64,000 nt of DNA from Aulostomus chinensis (GCA_037954235.1 JBBMOA010000013.1:17867001-17931000); one strand, 5' to 3'; counted from the stretch's first letter, positions 1 to 12,348 are shown. The notes: generated by a model not told the origin, from the letters alone. A program made the numbers and translations.

Positions 1-101
1 ATTCTGGAATCAATTATCACCTGCGTTCAGAGTTTAAAGCTGACATCTTGTCACATTATTGCAACACTGAGAATGCAAAAATACACACCAACAGAGCAAC
101 C

Positions 102-107
102 TTTATT
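102..107 (-). terminator. trpt1: Polyadenylation signal of trpt1
   Basis: Reverse complement of TTTATT gives AATAAA about 500 bp beyond the trpt1 stop codon. No other gene is visible in 1-600, so this stretch is best read as the trpt1 3' UTR. Confidence 0.5.
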
Positions 108-600
108 AAAATAGTGATTCAAATAAATACAGCCTTTCAAGTGGAACGCTCAGTTTTGTTCAGCTGTTCCTGGCAAACATATGGTGCTGATATCTGTTAC
201 ACAGGAAACTTCAGAACGATTATCTCCCCTCACATGGTGTGTGAGACTGTGTCTTACCGTTAAGGCATTCCGTTGACTAAAACCACAGCTTCTGCCTGTT
301 TCTGCATCCTCTGTTTTTCCATTCTTGGTCACATGACTCAGTACACATACAGTATGTCTTTGCAGGGTTGTGATTCATGCAGATGTATGGTGAAGTAATC
401 TTTGGAGGAAATAAGTGTCGCAGTGTACTTTGACACACATACCCTGAAGAAAATGAATTCATGAATAAAAAGTGGCATTTAGACCATTTTGATTCCTTCA
501 ATAACAACACGAGAAAGTTTTGTCCCGTTTGGGATGCATCAGCCTCCCGCCAGACATGTTGGCAAGATGCTAATCTGCCGCAGATCAATATCTTCTGCTG

Positions 601-1059
601 CTACTGCTGGAGTGGCAGGATGCTCCCTGAAACACAAATCAAAACAAGTTCAGTGGAGAACTAAATGCTGTCCCTCTAGTCACCTTTCAGAAGAAAAAGA
701 ATCCACATGATGTTTTTCTTACTTGTAGGTCTCAGTCTTATGGCTCTGCTGAAGTACTTCGGGAGAAGTTTTCCCTCTGTGTTGCCTGCAGTCAACAGCA
801 CACCGTTCTCTGACCAGTAGAACTCAATACCGTCTGAACAGTCACATACAATAAAAACAAATGTTTGTTATCACCACACAAGACAACAATGATTAGATAT
901 CAACTAACAGTGTTGAATTTTACCAGCAAGAGCCTTGGGCACATCAATAAAAACAGCCAGATCACAGTCTCTCCTCATACCTGGTGGGAAATGGAATCAC
1001 ACTTCAGGGACACATTCATCTCAATGTCCAGCAGGAAGGCTTGTTGGCCTTTTCATCAG

Positions 1060-1094
<35 letters not shown>

Positions 1095-2830
1095 CTTACC
1101 GCTGATTACACCATCATCTCCTGGCAAGCCTGCGGCCAGATGGATGTGAGTCCTCCTCATGCGGCTCAGGCCCTGCTGCTGGATGGAGCTCCAGTTGCGG
1201 ATGTAGGATCCATGGATGGCCTCAGCAGGGCAGTCTGGAGAACCAGCCAGGACTGGCTTCAGCTCCAAATCCATTACCTGAACCCAGCAATGAAGCTTGT
1301 ATTAACACAGTGCTCAAGATACATGGGACAGACTAAACAGAAAACTGCGTGAAGATCCATTACGGTTCACTAATGTCACTGTATCGAAACTGACTAGGCT
1401 AAATCGACTTATCAGTTGGACAAAGATAACAAAATCTCAGTAATATGGAAACATTCTATATTACAAAATGTAAGTAGCGAGTAAAAAGTAAAGTATGAAG
1501 GATTTAGTTTAGAGGGGCATCCTATCATAAGGTCACATATCATATTACGAAGGCAATTTCTGAATCAGAACATCTCTAATATTGGTAAGGAAATACAATA
1601 CATTTTTGACAAAGTTTACATGTGTCCACCTCCTCTGAGATTCAGGACTCTGCATACCTGCACTGAATGGCCCTGATTGGCTCGAATCTGCAAGCGGCCA
1701 TCCTCTGGGTGGGGGCAAAGCTTAAACCGCTGTTTGTCATTTGTGGCCACCACTCTCTCTACGTCCTCCAGCGAGTATGAGCGGAACTGAGGTTGAGCCA
1801 GCAGGTCCTCCACGTAGAGAAAGCCATCTATGAAGAGTCATTATGCCTGTGGTCACTTCATCAATACTGTTTTTTTTTTCTTCTGTACATGTGTGTGCTT
1901 TACTTACGAGCTTGACTTTTGCCACACACATTATTAAAATGAAACAGATCTGGGTACTACAATTGATGCAGGAAACTGTTGTCTCTAGAACTGTAACTAA
2001 TACCAAAACCAATTCACAATGAGACTAAATCCTGTCACATGACCGGGAAACTTTAGTTTTTAAAAAATAATTGGATAATGAAGCACTTTAACTCATGGCC
2101 TGTAACCTGAGCAGGTCAATCAAAAAATTTAATGGCAAAATGTGAAATCTAAAACTGAATGAATTACTAAATGCATAAAAAACACCCATCCATCCATTCA
2201 TCCATTTTCTACCACTTTTTCTGTTAAGGGTCATGGGGGGGCTGGAGCCTATCCCAGCAGCTGTTGAGTGAGAATTATTACAATCAAAAGATATAACAAT
2301 TAATACACGATGATAGTTTGTGTCCATCTGTTTGAACCAGGTGAAGACACTGACGATCAGCTCACCTGTTCCTATCTGAAGACCCATCTGGTTGGCTCCA
2401 TGACGAAGAGCATAAGACATAGATTTAGACAGTTTGATATCTCTGTCCTGGATGGAGAGAAGGCATCAGACCTATCAGACACTTAAAGTCAGATTTCATG
2501 ACAATTCAGCTACATTTTACTCTAAAATAAACCCAACAGTTCATATTGTCTGCCTTTAAAGCAAATGAATAATTTATCATGCACAAAATCAGCCTCTGGT
2601 ACAATTTGTTTTAATATATTCATTGTTTCTTTTCTTAATGCACAAATCTCATACAATGTATATGTTTACATGGAATTTCTTTTTGATAATTCGAATTTAT
2701 TGTTCAATCAACCTCTTTACCAAACGACGTGGGAACCTTCTGAGGGTTATAAATATCTCACCTCTCCACCGCGGCTGCCCCTCTTTCCTCTCCCTCTTCT
2801 ACCTCCTCTCCCTCCTCTGCCACTGTCCAT
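601..2830 (-). CDS. trpt1: tRNA 2'-phosphotransferase 1 (Trpt1/Tpt1)
   Basis: NAD-dependent enzyme that removes the 2'-phosphate left at a splice junction of ligated tRNA and can also ADP-ribosylate nucleic-acid phosphates. Coding exons on the minus strand, 5' to 3': 2830-2762, 2447-2366, 1827-1658, 1277-1100, 980-924, 833-723, 626-601. All junctions are GT-AG and phases agree, giving about 230 aa. The first exon encodes a short Gly/Arg-rich tail typical of animal Trpt1. The KptA/Tpt1 core follows: LSKSMSYALRHGA (the H of RHG contacts the substrate), VVATNDKQRF, IRANQGHSVQV, SRMRRTHIHLA, AVFIDVPKALA and FYWSENGVLLTAGN. The last exon is only 26 nt and completes the conserved RPTR, ending LPLQQ-stop. 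If its donor (ACAA|GTAAG, about 722) is not used, translation runs to a stop near 679 instead. A minus-strand AATAAA lies at 102-107. It is head to head with zbtb3. Confidence 0.95.
1061..1088. repeat. (CA)n microsatellite in trpt1 intron
   Basis: About 14 CA units start 12 bases beyond the donor of the fourth trpt1 coding exon (exon end 1100, minus strand). On the transcript it is a UG repeat just inside the intron. It explains the poly-Cys/Val and Thr/His reading frames here, which are not genes. Confidence 0.9.
2186..2270. repeat. Common teleost interspersed repeat tail
   Basis: The stretch CATCCATCCATTCATCCATT, followed by a GGGGCTGGAGCCTATCCCAG block, is a familiar dispersed sequence in fish genomes, usually the 3' part of a retroelement. 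It lies in a trpt1 intron. The family is not determined. Confidence 0.5.
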
Positions 2831-3120
2831 TTTAATGCAACAAAATTAACCAAACCATGATTTCAAGAAGTCTATAATGCACGTAAGTAAGGTAAGTGTA
2901 ACTAAGTGAGGTCCAGCATGCCGACCTCGGATTGGAGACATGGTACAGTGTAGTCAACAAGCTTCCACTTCCTGTGTGTTCTCGTTGTCCGCCTGTGGGT
3001 GGCACTGTGGTTGTTACATGCCATCACCGAGGAAGAAGTGCTTGTCCTGGAAGAAAATATCAGTTGGCTAGCAGCTGCTGGTAAGAAAATCATGAAACCC
3101 TTGAAAATATCTGGCGCCAC
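2831..3120. promoter_or_regulatory. Shared divergent promoter region, trpt1 / zbtb3, with a candidate zbtb3 5' UTR exon
   Basis: trpt1 starts at 2830 on the minus strand and zbtb3 reads away on the plus strand, so both promoters must lie between 2831 and 3889. A likely noncoding first exon of zbtb3 ends at 3080 with a strong donor (GCTG|GTAAGA). The zbtb3 coding exon has an acceptor directly before its ATG. The remaining 3121-3889 is the presumed 5' UTR intron and holds a (GT)n tract near 3668-3690. The exact transcription starts are not visible. Confidence 0.5.
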
Positions 3121-3889
3121 GGGTCAGAGTTGTGTCTCTCTACTTTTAAGATCTTTTACAAAGGTCCTATTTTAGGGCTTTGTAACTCGCGGTTTTCAGA
3201 GGTGAGGGAGCTTACTTGGCTAAGCCACGTTAGCATAGTTAGCTGGACAGCACGGACTGCCAGCTGCCTGTTTGTTTTTCCTCATTTGATTCGTAATTTT
3301 TCAAGCTTTTCCTTGTTATTCCCTCATTTTCATTTCTTTGGTCGATTTACGGGTCATTCGCATTTATATTTTTGTTAGCTTATGGACTGGTAAAGGTGCT
3401 AAGGTGTTGGGACAGGTCACCATGGAAACGATACATTAGTGAGCATAGTGATTAATAATAATAATCTGACGCCCCAATGCAATGTGAGAGCAATATTTCA
3501 CCAGTCACCCATTAAACTAACTTTCTCTGTCCATTTTACTGTTTGTGCGGTAGATGCTTTAACGTTACACATCATCGCATGTATCACAGGTCGGTGCAAG
3601 AAAGATTTCTACCATGACCTCAGACTCTGAGGTTTAGATGGAAAAATGTGTATTTTTTCCAAGTTAAGTGTGTGTGTGTGTGTGTGTGTGCATGTGCGTG
3701 CGTGCGTGTGTCACTGTTAAAATATATACCATAAGTGCTTGAATGTTACATTTGTGTAGACCATTACCCTAAGAAAAACTACCAACAATATAATATGAAG
3801 ATGTGTATATAAAATTATGGCAGCTGCATTTTTTTGCTTGTTTGTTTTGTTTTTGTGCTTTCCTCATGTTTATTTCTTCTGTGGCTCAG

Positions 3890-6316
3890 ATGATGGAGTT
3901 TCCTCAGCATTCCCAGCAGCTGCTGTCAGCTTTACGTTCCCAGCGCCAGCGGGGCTTCCTCTGTGACTGCACCGTCCTGGTGGGCTCATCCAGTTTCTTG
4001 GCTCACCGGGCTGTCTTGGCCTCTTGCTCGCCTTTCTTCCACATGTTCTACTCTGATTCGCCAGGTGCCAACAGTGCAAATAGCTCCAGCAGCTCTGTCA
4101 CACTTGACAGCGACATTGTCACGGCTGCTGCTTTTGCTTTGCTCCTTGACTTTGTTTATGAAGGGGTGCTGCAGCTGGAGAAGTCTCCTCCAGTGGAGGA
4201 CATATTAGCAGCAGCAAGCTTTCTCCACATGAATGAGGTGGTGAGAGTTTGTAAGAGGCGTCTGCAGAGACGAGGGCCTTTGGCTGAGGCAGATAGCACT
4301 CGCTCTGAAGAGAGTGCGAATGTGAGGAAGGCAGTAGAAATTGGGAGGGAGCATGGCAGCAATGGTGGAGATGAGCCTGTTGCAACCATGGAAGCAGGCC
4401 GTTTGAATCCCGTCACCATGGCAGCACCCTCTGTGCTAGTATCCAAAATGACAGATAGGAGTCTGTTGGACTCTGTGAAGCCTGAGTGCAGGACTAGTGG
4501 GGGTTCATCAGTAGCACGAGTTCAGACCCCTCTGAGCCCTAATCTTGCTGATACCACCCAACCAGGGATGGATGCCCCTCCTCTACGCCCAAATGGAGAG
4601 CTGGTGCAGGGCCACACCACAAGACAATCCGTGCCAGTGTGCGGAAGTCACATCAGGCTGGGGTCTGGCTCAGCACTCTGCAGCCCTTGCAGCACCACTG
4701 AAACTTACAGGTATACATCTACTGTGAAGTCAGAGACATTTTTACGTGGAAACATAAACAGTAATATATCAAAGTATCATTTCAACTGGACAACCTGCAG
4801 GTTTGAAGACAACAGATATTACTAGATATGATGAAGTGGAATTTTAATTGAAAAAGATCAGTAGTCAGAAGCAGAAACTTTATTCAGCATGCCCATGCAT
4901 ACAGAGGATTTTTTGTTTTGGACAGTTAGTCGAATCCTTCACCTTAATAAGATGAGAATAAGGACACACTCACCTGAGTTGTCCGGTTAGAGCAAGTTAA
5001 ATTTCAAAACAATAAATAAAATCAGTATCTTCTACATACCTTGATACATTGTTCAGTGCTAGGACAAGTGAGTAGGGATGGGCTGTGGAATAATGAGGAT
5101 GAGCTTGCTTCATTCAGTGGATAGCCCTGGCTGTTGCAGGCAACTGACCATACCAGCCATATATGTGATAATGTTAAATCCTCCTTTCTTTTTGTGTTTC
5201 CTTTGTCAAAGCAGCAACCAGCAGCCCTCCTCCTCCTCTGCTTCCTCCCTGGTGTCAGAGAGCCAGGCTGGTAGTCGGTCAGCAGTCCCTCCTCCCCAAA
5301 CAGACTCCAGCCTCTTACCCAGCACCCATCAAGACATAGCCAGAGTGCCCTGTGAGAGTGAGTCTGTGAGAGGACCCTCAGAGAACGATCAGAGTGGCAC
5401 AGCAGGCGGAGAACATCAGATGGTGGTGTTAATCAATGCACCAGCCTTACCTTCACACTCCCAAACCAGGAGGACACATTTGCAGCTGCAGCGTTCACAT
5501 CCTCAGATCCAGATCCAGAGTGCCATATCACTCCAACACGAAAGCCCAGACTTTCACCCCTCCACTTCCCAGACACAAGTCTTAGCAGGGCCTGTAGGGG
5601 AGGTGGGAGCTTCCTTGACACTAAGGGGGGAAAGATCTCACCCTGGTGTAAGCAGATACAGGACTGAAGACAATAATGGCAAGAATATTAAAGTCAAAGT
5701 GGAGGCCATTGTCATATCTGATGAAGAGCTGGAGGAGATCAATGAGGGAGGCAGAGAGCGGGAACCAGTGATGGAAGTGGACGATGACTTTGAAGATGAT
5801 ATCCAGGAGGAGGAGCTGAACAGTTCTCAGTATCTCACCTCGCACCCACAAGGACTCTTACAGATGAGCTCGCATTCCAGTGACTACCCATTCCCTCTCT
5901 CCCCCTCCTCCTCCTCCTCTGGTGCTGGCCCCTCCTCCCATGAAAATTCATCTGTGGCTGCTTCCTTCATTCCCCCATCATCCTCAGCACAACAGCAGTC
6001 TGATTCTTCTGCCTATTTTCAAGACTTCCAGGACTCCTTGGGGAACTTTGTTGAAGACGTTCCGACCTGTGACGTCTGTGGAAAGACTTTCTCATGCACG
6101 TACACACTAAGACGTCATGCAATTGTGCACACAAGAGAGCGCCCCTATGAGTGCCGCTACTGCTACCGGAGCTACACCCAATCAGGGGACCTCTATCGAC
6201 ACATTCGCAAAGCTCACGACCACTCCCTGCCAGCCAAACGCAGCAAAGCAGATGTGGAGCACACAATTCCACCACAACCACCCCCACCCCCACCACCACC
6301 ACCACCTCTAAGCTAA
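3890..6316 (+). CDS. zbtb3: Zinc finger and BTB domain-containing protein 3
   Basis: Nuclear BTB/POZ zinc-finger protein, a presumed sequence-specific transcriptional regulator. Coding exons 3890-4710 and 5215-6316 give about 640 aa. The start ATGATGG directly follows an acceptor (GGCTCAG), so the in-frame upstream Met codons at 3803 are intronic; a second Met at 3893 is equally possible. Residues about 3-120 form the BTB domain (MEFPQHSQQLLSALRSQ, GFLCDCTVLVGSSSFLAHRA, LASCSPFFHMFY). The middle is long, Ser/Pro-rich and disordered. It holds the conserved VKVEAIVISDEE block with a consensus sumoylation site (VKVE) and an acidic stretch. Near the C terminus are two C2H2 fingers (CDVCGKTFSCTYTLRRHAIVH; CRYCYRSYTQSGDLYRH). 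Two C-terminal fingers and this middle block fit ZBTB3 better than the related ZBTB18/ZBTB42, which have four. The protein ends in a run of ten prolines then LS. The second exon has a tandem AAGCAG acceptor. Confidence 0.94.
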
Positions 6317-8128
6317 CAAACATTTAGATTTCCTACCCTATAAATACATGCCTAGAATTAAATATCCCAAAACCTCTTAAGTTTAACTCTAAAATGAAGT
6401 CCACTTAAATAAGCTCAGCTTTGGAAATTACTGTATTAGAGTATCTGCAGTTCTTAAAATGTGAAGTTCAATTTTAGAAATAAGTTTGTCCCTAAGCTTA
6501 ACCAATTTTAAGATTTAATATATTCTTCTCTACGCCCAAATCCTTTCCTCAATATTTGCTTATGTACATAATGTACTTTATTCCTAACATGAAAAAATGG
6601 TGACCCAAAATGATTTCAGGTCATCCTTGAGTTCCAGTGGATTCTCAAACTTCTAGAGATGTCGTGTGTAATGTGAGGTGACATTTGACCACCAAAATCT
6701 TTGTGTCTTTCTCAACAAATAGCGCCTGTGTTCTCCTTTATAAGTGAAAACTACAATGGTATTAACTGAGCAGTTAGAAACATCGGGTAAATTTTATCCT
6801 AACATCTTAATATTTGTATATTTGTCAACGCAGGAAAAAAATGGACTTTTAGTCTGATGTGAGCTTCTTAAAACGATCACACACACACACACACACTAAA
6901 TACTCAATTCAGTATTGACATCAAATATCTATCAGACTTCTACTTGACTTGTAACTCTTCTCGCTGATCGGTATCCATGGAGACCTTAAACTGATCTAAT
7001 TGTCACAAATAAACCTCTCTGGAAGATTTTAGGCATTTTACTGTTAAGTTTTGTATGTGTGAATATCTCAGTTCTTCACATTTACATGTAATAACAGTAT
7101 TTTATCGTTGTGAAAGTGATTCTGAAGAAGACGATTGACGTTGTACACTGAATGTGTACGCTGTGTTTACTCTTTGTTTTACCTTTAACCTTTAAGAAGG
7201 AAAATTCTGGCCTCACAGATGGTGAATTTGTGTACTTCCTTCTCTTAATCAAATTACTGCCATTTTCTATCTTGCAGTAGAAATTTACCTTTTATTGACT
7301 TAAGAATGACACCTCTTGATTGATGCTCGTTTGCCAATACATTTGTTATACCTAAACTAAAGCACTGTGGCAGCAATACTATGAAAATTATAACTTTGAA
7401 TCTTGAGAAAATGAATGTCTGCCTCTCAGTTCTTTGGAAGTGTTGATGTTTGAGTAGTATCAAAGTGACCTCTGGATACAAAATGCCATCAATTAATCAT
7501 TTTACCCTGTTAAACAGTTCTGTGTGAAGTTTTGTCATTATCAGCATTGACATCCCGAGTTATGGTTAATGTGATTCGTGAGGTCACAGTAATCTTGATC
7601 TCCAACAACCAAATTCCACCTAAAGAAAGAAGGGATGACCCTCGCACTTTGCTGTCTGCGACAGGATGTGTGAGGCTGTGAACACACTGACACGGTCAGT
7701 TTTCTGCTTTCTTTCTTAACTTTAAATGTTTATGAATAAATGTTTGACACTCTGGAATGTATTGTTATTTTCAGTATGAAACCATTTGGCACTTGGCACC
7801 AGTCAAGGACAGTATGTGATCACTTACGTACATCATGTAGCCAGCGTGCTAATGATGAGCACTGCCGTGTAAAAAGACACTTGAGCAGAAGCATTGTGTA
7901 TGTTTTGTAATGTTGCAGTGAAAGATGTGATGCACAGTTTAGTCATTCAACTTCTGATTTATTTCAATACAAAACAATATAAACAAAACTAAAAACACTG
8001 ACTTGTCATTTTTGCTCACAAACACTAATATTCACAGTACTGGTTACTACTTTGCTTCATGGACTGTGGCCAGAAACCAGGAAACTGTCCAACAGCCTGA
8101 AGGACATAGGAGGCCTTGTCCTCTTCCT
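6317..8128. other. Convergent 3' UTRs of zbtb3 (+) and rnaseh2c (-)
   Basis: No coding signal is seen. Plus-strand AATAAA signals are at 7008-7013 and 7735-7740, giving zbtb3 3' UTRs of about 0.7 or 1.4 kb. A minus-strand AATAAA (TTTATT at 7958-7963) serves rnaseh2c, so the two genes end within about 250 bp of each other. A short CA repeat lies near 6880-6895. Confidence 0.6.
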
Positions 8129-9631
8129 TCAGTCTTCTACTGGTCCGTGAATCTGCAGAGAGACTTAACATCATCATCCATCTCCACATATGTCTGCTGC
8201 TGCATTCTCTAATTTCCATTAACATCTTAATATAATGAGACACTGTTGTTAATGCTACTGTTTTCATCCATTTGAACTTGAGAAACAATAAAAAAATAAC
8301 ATAGCAGCAATTCCCAAATTAGGTATTTCTTTCCGGTCTCCGATAAATCACATCATAGCATTCAGAATATAAGCATTTGGGTAAAGCGCTTTCTTAAAAA
8401 CAACAAAAACAAAACTATCAGCACATTTTTAGAAGAGCACAAGCAGTTTGAAACTTCTTTGTCCGTGGCAACATCTATGGTTCTATCTTTTTTTCAATCA
8501 ACAGTAAAACTTTTCAAAAGTCTATTTTCAGAGATCTAAAATGTGGCTTGGTTTGCAAGGGACTTAAAATTCATAAATATTTAATCTGAAATTAAATGTG
8601 TATTGTTTTTAATTGCTTAAGAATCTATATCTTTGACTGAAATAATACTGTTAACAGTTTTACTGTGTAATTTAGTACTAGGAGGCCTGCAAATATGATC
8701 TGGGCTAATTATTACACCAACCCTAATGTGCAGTTAGGATCCAGACCTCTAAAGGCTGCTTCGATCAAATGATGTGTGTCACATGACAGTCTCATCTTCA
8801 TTTAGAGTCCAGTAGTCACTGTTTTCTATTCTCTATTGAGCTTAATAAGTTGTCCACGTACATTAAAAAATTTGACCTGCAGAGTTCGATGATGCCTCGG
8901 ACATTCATCCATTCATGAACGTGTTAATATAGAAATATTGAATACATTAACCCAAGTTTTAAGTAAACTGACCTTTTTCTTTTTTTTTTAAGGTCAACTG
9001 TAAACACACTTACCGTCTCTGCCAACTCAGGCCAATCCATTGCCATGACGACCATATCATCTGAGTTGGGAGGAGTCTCAAGATTCCAGTAGGTCATCTT
9101 GTTGAACACAGAGGAAATCCTAAGTGTGCGGTCCTGAACTCAAACAAATGGGTTTATCAAAACAAAAAGGTAGAACTGAATAGTCTTCGTCAGTAAATGA
9201 AATCGTCACTGTGTGTCTTCTTGTCTTGTGTTTACCTCCTGATCAGAGCCTGGCTTGTCAATCTCCTTCAGCACCAGACCTGTGTAGCCTTGAGGACAGC
9301 TGATCTCCTGTCCCTTCAGCCCACGACCCCTGAATGACACCGTCTTCTCTGTGACAGGACACAAATGTGGAAATTAAACATTTCTAATATTGTTTTAATG
9401 TGTATACACACACACACACACATATTCTTTTATGGAATAAATTTTCTGACTGACACTCCTTACTATACTTCGCATACCATATTTGTGATCCTTCACAGTA
9501 GCACTGAAGTACTGTGAGACCTGGGCCGGCCCATTGTGCTCAATCTCACAGGGGATGAGATGGACTGGTTGTCGAGGTGCCTGACCCACAGATGATACCT
9601 GAACACGGGTCACGCGGCTGTTACAGGACAT
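8129..9631 (-). CDS. rnaseh2c: Ribonuclease H2 subunit C
   Basis: Non-catalytic subunit of the nuclear RNase H2 heterotrimer, which removes ribonucleotides misincorporated in DNA and resolves RNA:DNA hybrids. Coding exons, minus strand: 9631-9478, 9348-9236, 9133-9014, 8152-8129; phases agree and give 136 aa, somewhat shorter than the human protein (164 aa). Family blocks visible: HLIPCEIEHNGPAQVSQYF near the N terminus, VSFRGRGLKGQEI and GYTGLVLKE in the middle, then FNKMTYWNLETPPNSDDM and MDWPELAET. The last exon is tiny (24 nt), encoding IHGPVED and a stop, and is found 861 bp downstream. It restores the typical ending of this subunit and confirms the structure. An acceptor AG ends one base before the exon that carries the ATG, so a 5' UTR intron is likely; a matching donor (GAGAG|GTAACG) lies at about 10752. 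Confidence 0.93.
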
Positions 9632-10960
9632 CCTGCAGCCAGAAAAACAACTAAGTTACCACTTGGCAACCAACATAAATAGAAAATGAACAAAGAGATT
9701 CCACAAAAATGTTCTTAAAAGAATAAGAAGTCACCTTTTTTAGGATATGACTTTGTGTGTGTTGTATTACTTTACAAACAATTTAAAGCTGTGGATATAA
9801 AGCTTAATACAAAACATTTTGTTTCCAAGAACACACTGGCATTAGCTTCAATATATTTAAACACATTTTAAAATTTATGACAAAAGTAGAAAAGTTTTAA
9901 AGACATAAATAAGTAAGTCACATTGTTGACTTGCATATAAACGTAACAAGGAAATTTGTGTTTGGTATATTATTTCTTTGTTGTAACAGTGTTTGTTGGC
10001 AATAAATCTTACACTGTTGGAAAGCCTGTTTATTTCCCTTTTAAATGATGCCACATTTGTAAGGAACATGCTTATTTTTGCTGTTGACTCTTGTTTGGTG
10101 GATTGGATGATTGATGTTTGGAGAAAAAGGACATATCAGCAATTTAAGTAGGGTGTGGAGGAACAGTACACAGCCACAACAGCCTGGCACCTCCTCCTCA
10201 TACTGGTCACCAGCCTGGTCCCACACAGCTGTGGGATGGCATCCCAATCTTCAACCAGCATTTGACACAAGTCAGCCGAAGTGGTTGTGTTAGTCACTCT
10301 GGCACTAACAGCAGGCCCAAACTGACCCCACAAGTGTTCAATGGGGTTGAGGTCAGGACTGCTGGCAGGCCATTCCATCCTCTCCACTCTTAAATTCTAA
10401 GTAGGTAGTCTCTGGTAAGCCCCGCTCTGTGAGGGCGAGCATTGTCATTGGAGGATAGAGTTGACTGTGGAGATATGGGGATTGACACTGGTCGCAGATT
10501 CTCAACTGCAAGATAAGCTATTTGGCATTGGCAGAGAAGATTTGGCAAACTTTTGCATTACAGCTGCTTCTCATCCCACAAACGTTCCTTACAAATGTGG
10601 CACCACTTAAAAGGAAAATAAAAAGGCCTTCCAACGGTATAAGATTTATTGCCAAGAAGCGCTGTTACAACAAAGAAATAATCTACGAAACACAAATTTC
10701 CTTCCTTTTTGTGCTATGTTTATATAAATGAAAAGAGCATGTCAAGCGTTACCTCTCATTGGTGTTCCGAAGCTTTTACGCCGGATCCCGCGAGAGAAAC
10801 GACACATCGTGGACGGGTTCTGATAGGACAAAATAATCTTCTTCTACGCTGCAAGACATTTAGGCGGGTTCTTTCTCTTATGTGGAGAAATGTCGCCCCC
10901 TTCCTGCGGGTGACGGAACGTTTTATGTTCTCATGAATTAATATAAAAGCCATGAGTAAT
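9632..10960 (-). promoter_or_regulatory. rnaseh2c: Probable rnaseh2c 5' UTR intron and promoter
   Basis: Reading the minus strand, a CpG-rich block at 10753-10925 carries a CCAAT box (ATTGG at 10757-10761 on plus) and ends in a good donor, GAGAG|GTAACG. The acceptor just before the rnaseh2c ATG (CTGCAG|GATG) would complete the intron. The intervening 1.1 kb holds the Tc1-like remnant described separately and is otherwise AT-rich. Inferred from splice signals only. Confidence 0.45.
9933..10724 (-). mobile_element. Decayed Tc1/mariner-like DNA transposon with long inverted repeats
   Basis: About 130 bp near 9933-10063 is repeated in inverted orientation at about 10587-10724. Both arms read outward through GTTCCTTACAAATGTGGCA, GTTACAACAAAGAAATAAT and CACAAATTTCCTT, with roughly 85 percent identity by eye. 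Between them, minus-strand sequence encodes C-terminal pieces of a Tc1-type DDE transposase: NDNARPHRAGLTRD near 10411-10450 (catalytic Asp) and SSPDLNPIEHLWGQ near 10340-10380 (catalytic Glu), then a basic tail. The two pieces are in different frames, and no N-terminal DNA-binding domain is present. It is a dead, internally deleted copy. Its exact ends are uncertain because both tips have diverged. Confidence 0.85.
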
Positions 10961-11199
10961 TGACAAACATTTCTTAAAATAGCAGAACAATCAGTTTACT
11001 CAATGTCAAGGCAAACTAAAAGACACCACTAGGAATAAGAAGATTATTTTATTCCTTGGTTGGTTATGATGCAACTGTATTTCTCCTCTCAATTTTACCA
11101 AAATAATTCTTTCTGGCCTCTATGTGAGATACATCCTGATGCAACTCATGCAAAATGATACAGCAGCCCTGAATCACTTTTTGAGGATGATAATCATTT

Positions 11200-12343
11200 T
11201 TATATGTTATAATGGGTTACACTGAGATAAATTCCTTATATTTTCGGTCTCTAATTTTATGATTTAGGGTTTGGGAAAATAGAAACATTTCTTAGTGAAA
11301 TACTCTCTTGTTCTCTACTGAGAACTCTCTTCCAGTTGGCAGCAGCAACTCTCCTGATGGGGGATGGGCTAAACACTGTCCAATGACTTGTGGGAGTTGA
11401 GGATAAGTTAATGTAGGTTTTACATTTCACTTCACAACATTTCATCGACATTTTCAGCTGTTGACAAAGATACATCAGGAAAAGGAGAAGTGATTTCCTA
11501 ACAGTTCAACTTTAGCCACCGGAGCGGTGACATCAGAGGTGAGTTTTTATAGCAGGACAGATAGCTGCTCTGTTCCTTTAGACAAAGTGTTAGATTTGGA
11601 TATTTCCTGTTTAAATATGATACAGGTTGGTAAGGGGTGGAGTCTGTTGTTTTCTTAATTGTGTTTTGTGCCCATTAGGATACTTCTGTCACATATAAGG
11701 TGGACGATTCAAGGGAGAGCATCATAAAAAGTTTTTGTGTTGTCATACAACTATTTTGGTCAACATTACACCTAGTAATGTGTAATCTTACATTTTCAAA
11801 ATCTTCATACGATTTTTTTGTGTTGAGCCAGTCCCAATTACCCTTGTTTTATTTAACTTTATCACTTTAAGATATTATTTAAACTTTCACCACATGAAAT
11901 AAGCTAAACGTCTTGCATCTATATTAGATCAAACGAACAAATTCACATTTTTCAGTCTGTTGTTAGCTTTAAAACAAAATTCTGTGTGGTACTTGACCGT
12001 TGACACAGTTATGAGTCATCTGATGTGAAATTCTTCTGCTTGTGACTGTGAGATTAGACTCAATGATTTCACAGCTCTCTGTACCATCAATGTGATGGCT
12101 TGTGTCCCCTGCGTCATGAGATAGAAGCCTCATCAACCGCAAAGAGTTGTATGATTTTGCACAATAGAAAATGTGTCTTTGTTGATTGAAAAATGGAAAT
12201 CAGACTCCTGGAATGGAAATTCAACTCTTTGGAAGTAATTTCGGACCCACTACACTAAACTCACCTCGTCATACTAATGTATTTCAATTCCTCTCTTGTT
12301 TTCACATTCGCTAAATTACCTTAACATTTGTCACCTTTTGTAG
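11200..12343 (+). promoter_or_regulatory. bscl2: bscl2 promoter, noncoding exon 1 and intron 1
   Basis: A donor (ATCAGAG|GTGAGT) ends a probable 5' UTR exon at 11538, and the acceptor TTTTGTAG precedes the coding exon at 12344. The transcription start is not defined; it probably lies in 11260-11500. Nothing else coding is seen between 10960 and 12343. Confidence 0.45.
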
Positions 12344-12348
12344 ATTCA

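Noticed and set aside
3803..3889. Upstream in-frame extension of zbtb3 (MYIKLWQLHFFACLF...)
   Set aside because: A good acceptor (CTGTGGCTCAG) lies directly before ATGATGGAG, and family members begin at MEFP; the extension is intron sequence.
5078..5214. Hydrophobic N-terminal extension of the second zbtb3 reading frame
   Set aside because: It lies upstream of the AAGCAG acceptor and inside the zbtb3 intron.
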